From assembly GCA_035554595.1 (NCBI GenBank), contig DATMIH010000067.1, forward strand, positions 1 to 5,699: DNA of 5,699 nt, written 5' to 3'. This DNA comes from VRUE01 sp035554595 (GTDB taxonomy: Bacteria; Actinomycetota; Thermoleophilia; Solirubrobacterales; 70-9). Of the stretch, positions 4,752 through 5,699 are shown one piece after another. The notes below the pieces were generated by a model, which worked only from the letters and a program-made list of their open reading frames with translations, made no database searches and was not told the origin of the DNA. Numbering within the stretch: position 1 is the first letter of the stretch; the number at the start of each line of letters is the position of its first letter. A program made the position numbers and the translations under genes.

Positions 4752-4757
4752 AGGGTA
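4752..4757 (-). promoter_or_regulatory. Candidate -10 element of the HlyIII gene (leaderless)
   Basis: On the minus strand TACCCT is followed by the 7-nt spacer TGGGGAC and the ATG at 4744, so transcription should begin at about the start codon. The arrangement is almost the same as before the precorrin-2 dehydrogenase gene. No clear -35 is seen. Confidence 0.5.
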
Positions 4758-4903
4758 CTCCGCCTTTGTGCCGAGATTGCGGAATTGCCACCATGTAGGG
4801 GCAGCGCGTGCAGCGAAGCAAGTCCCGTATTTGCGCTTTTCGCCACTTTTCCGTCTGAGGCTTTAGCGATCCTGCTGTGTTACCCCTGAAAGTCGCTGCG
4901 AGA

Positions 4904-4907
4904 GGAG
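4904..4907 (+). promoter_or_regulatory. Ribosome binding site of nrdJ
   Basis: GGAG within AGAGGAGAAG lies 7 nt before the ATG at 4915 and sets this start. It shows that this gene has a real 5' leader, unlike its divergent neighbour. Confidence 0.7.
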
Positions 4908-4914
4908 AAGTTTG

Positions 4915-5699
4915 ATGTCCCAGACCGCCACCAGTACCCCGAAAAACGGTCTTAAGGGCCTCGCGATCGAGCGCCGTTTTTCCTCTCCGGGGACGCATCC
5001 CTTCGACGAGATCGAGTGGGAAGTGCGCGACGCGGTGATCGGTAACCCCGAGAGCCCGGCCTTCGAGCAGCGCGGGGTCGAGTTCCCCAAGAGCTGGTCC
5101 CAGAACGCGACCAACATCGTCGCCCAGAAGTACTTCCGCGGCCAGCTCGGCACTGAGAAAAGGGAGTCCTCGGTCAAACAGATGATCGGCCGCGTCGCCG
5201 GCACGATCGCCGAGTGGGGGCGCACGGGGGGCTACTTCGCCTCGAACGAGGATGCCGAAGCCTTCGAAGCGGAGCTGACCTCGATCCTGCTCAACCAGAA
5301 GGCGGCCTTCAACTCACCGGTCTGGTTCAACGTCGGCTTCGAGGAGACGCCGCAGTGTTCGGCCTGTTTCATCCTCAGCGTCGAAGACAACATGGACTCG
5401 ATCCTGGGCTGGAACACCAAGGAGGGCAAGATCTTCCGTGGCGGCTCCGGCTCGGGGATCAACCTCTCCAACATCCGCGGCTCGATGGAGCAGCTGGCCA
5501 AGGGCGGCACGGCGAGCGGCCCGGTCAGCTTCATGCGCGGCGCCGACTCCTGGGCCGGCACGATCAAGTCGGGCGGCAAGACGCGGCGGGCGGCGAAGAT
5601 GGTCGTGCTCAACGTCGACCACCCGGACATCGAGCACTTCATCTGGTGCAAGGCCGACGAGGAGAAGAAGGCCGAGGCGCTGCGCGACGCCGGCTTCGA
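4915..5699 (+). CDS. nrdJ: Vitamin B12-dependent (class II) ribonucleotide reductase, N-terminal part, partial
   Basis: The 261 visible residues (cut by the right edge) match class II ribonucleotide reductase, which makes deoxyribonucleotides for DNA synthesis using a thiyl radical generated from adenosylcobalamin, with or without oxygen. Seen in order: a short polar N-terminus; RVAGTIAEWGRTGGYFAS (93-110); LLNQKAAFNSPVWFNVG (125-141), with the FNSPVWFN of the active-site region; ETPQCSACFIL (144-154), where C151 is the probable substrate-reducing cysteine and C148 an additional one; GGSGSGINLSNIRG (176-189); and SGPVSFMRGAD and AGTIKSGGKTRRAAKMVVLN (214-233), typical of the long NrdJ form. 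The radical cysteine and C-terminal redox pair would lie beyond the window. No ATP-cone is visible at the N-terminus. Start is fixed by the ribosome binding site. Activity requires cobalamin made or imported by the host. Confidence 0.93.
   Translation, partial: MSQTATSTPKNGLKGLAIERRFSSPGTHPFDEIEWEVRDAVIGNPESPAFEQRGVEFPKSWSQNATNIVAQKYFRGQLGTEKRESSVKQMIGRVAGTIAEWGRTGGYFASNEDAEAFEAELTSILLNQKAAFNSPVWFNVGFEETPQCSACFILSVEDNMDSILGWNTKEGKIFRGGSGSGINLSNIRGSMEQLAKGGTASGPVSFMRGADSWAGTIKSGGKTRRAAKMVVLNVDHPDIEHFIWCKADEEKKAEALRDAGF

Larger units (their letters stand above)
4745..4914. other. Divergent intergenic region between HlyIII and class II RNR genes
   Basis: This 170-bp gap holds the HlyIII promoter at its left end and the nrdJ ribosome binding site at its right end. 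It is less GC-rich than the flanking genes, with T-rich runs around 4831-4864. I could not find a convincing nrdJ promoter, a match to the 16-bp NrdR box, or the conserved B12 box and core of a cobalamin riboswitch. The longest inverted repeat seen is the 5-bp pair AGCGA/TCGCT (4865-4869, 4893-4897), too weak to call. Confidence 0.5.

Noticed and set aside
4040..4798. 252-residue plus-strand frame antisense to the HlyIII gene
   Set aside because: No domain signature, and the composition is that of the opposite strand of a membrane protein. The minus-strand product has all PAQR residues.
4745..4846. GTG start giving a 34-residue N-terminal extension to the HlyIII protein
   Set aside because: The extension crosses the TACCCT -10 element, has different composition, and no ribosome binding site precedes it. 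The ATG at 4744 fits a leaderless start.
4745..4914. Cobalamin riboswitch before nrdJ
   Set aside because: CGCCACT at 4841-4847 was considered, but no B12-box consensus or surrounding core helices were found and the space is short for the full element.
5232..5651. Minus-strand reading frames opposite nrdJ
   Set aside because: They lie wholly inside a plus-strand gene with unmistakable class II RNR motifs and have no motif of their own.

Overview
The window is strongly GC-rich, with G or C at most third codon positions and frequent GAG, GAC, GCC and CGC codons. Protein content and promoter style suggest a high-GC actinobacterium, possibly of the Thermoleophilia/Solirubrobacterales type; this placement is an inference from composition and gene style, not a database result. 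There are eight protein-coding genes, two of them cut by the window edges. I see no rRNA, tRNA, CRISPR array, insertion sequence or phage gene.

Layout from left to right. (1) Minus strand, cut at the left edge: the N-terminal Toprim part of a type IA DNA topoisomerase whose start looks archaeal-type rather than like ordinary bacterial TopA. (2) Divergent from it: a GalE-like NAD-dependent sugar-nucleotide epimerase. (3) A 47-nt near-perfect hairpin, then a stand-alone precorrin-2 dehydrogenase (siroheme/tetrapyrrole branch) with an unusual N-terminal cysteine cluster. (4) Convergent with it, sharing one CTAG as overlapping stop codons: a MarR-family repressor. (5) Divergent from marR across a short AT-rich operator region: a YceI-family lipocalin-like protein followed after 2 nt by an NAD(P)H-dependent FMN reductase. 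These look like a MarR-controlled operon for redox, quinone or electrophile stress. (6) Convergent with that operon: a hemolysin III/PAQR-family seven-helix membrane protein with an 11-residue tandem repeat at its N-terminus. (7) Divergent from it and cut at the right edge: the N-terminal part of a class II, adenosylcobalamin-dependent ribonucleotide reductase (NrdJ).

Expression signals fall into two kinds. The topoisomerase, epimerase, precorrin-2 dehydrogenase and HlyIII genes have a TANNNT -10 hexamer only 7-10 nt before the start codon and no convincing Shine-Dalgarno, as expected of leaderless or near-leaderless mRNAs. yceI and nrdJ have clear GGAG-type ribosome binding sites. The most useful leads are the palindromic operator between marR and yceI, the cysteine cluster of the precorrin-2 dehydrogenase, the large inverted repeat in front of it, the archaeal-looking topoisomerase, and the hendecad repeat on HlyIII. 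Most of the window is housekeeping chromosome, and no obvious new multi-gene system stands out beyond the MarR-YceI-flavin reductase module.
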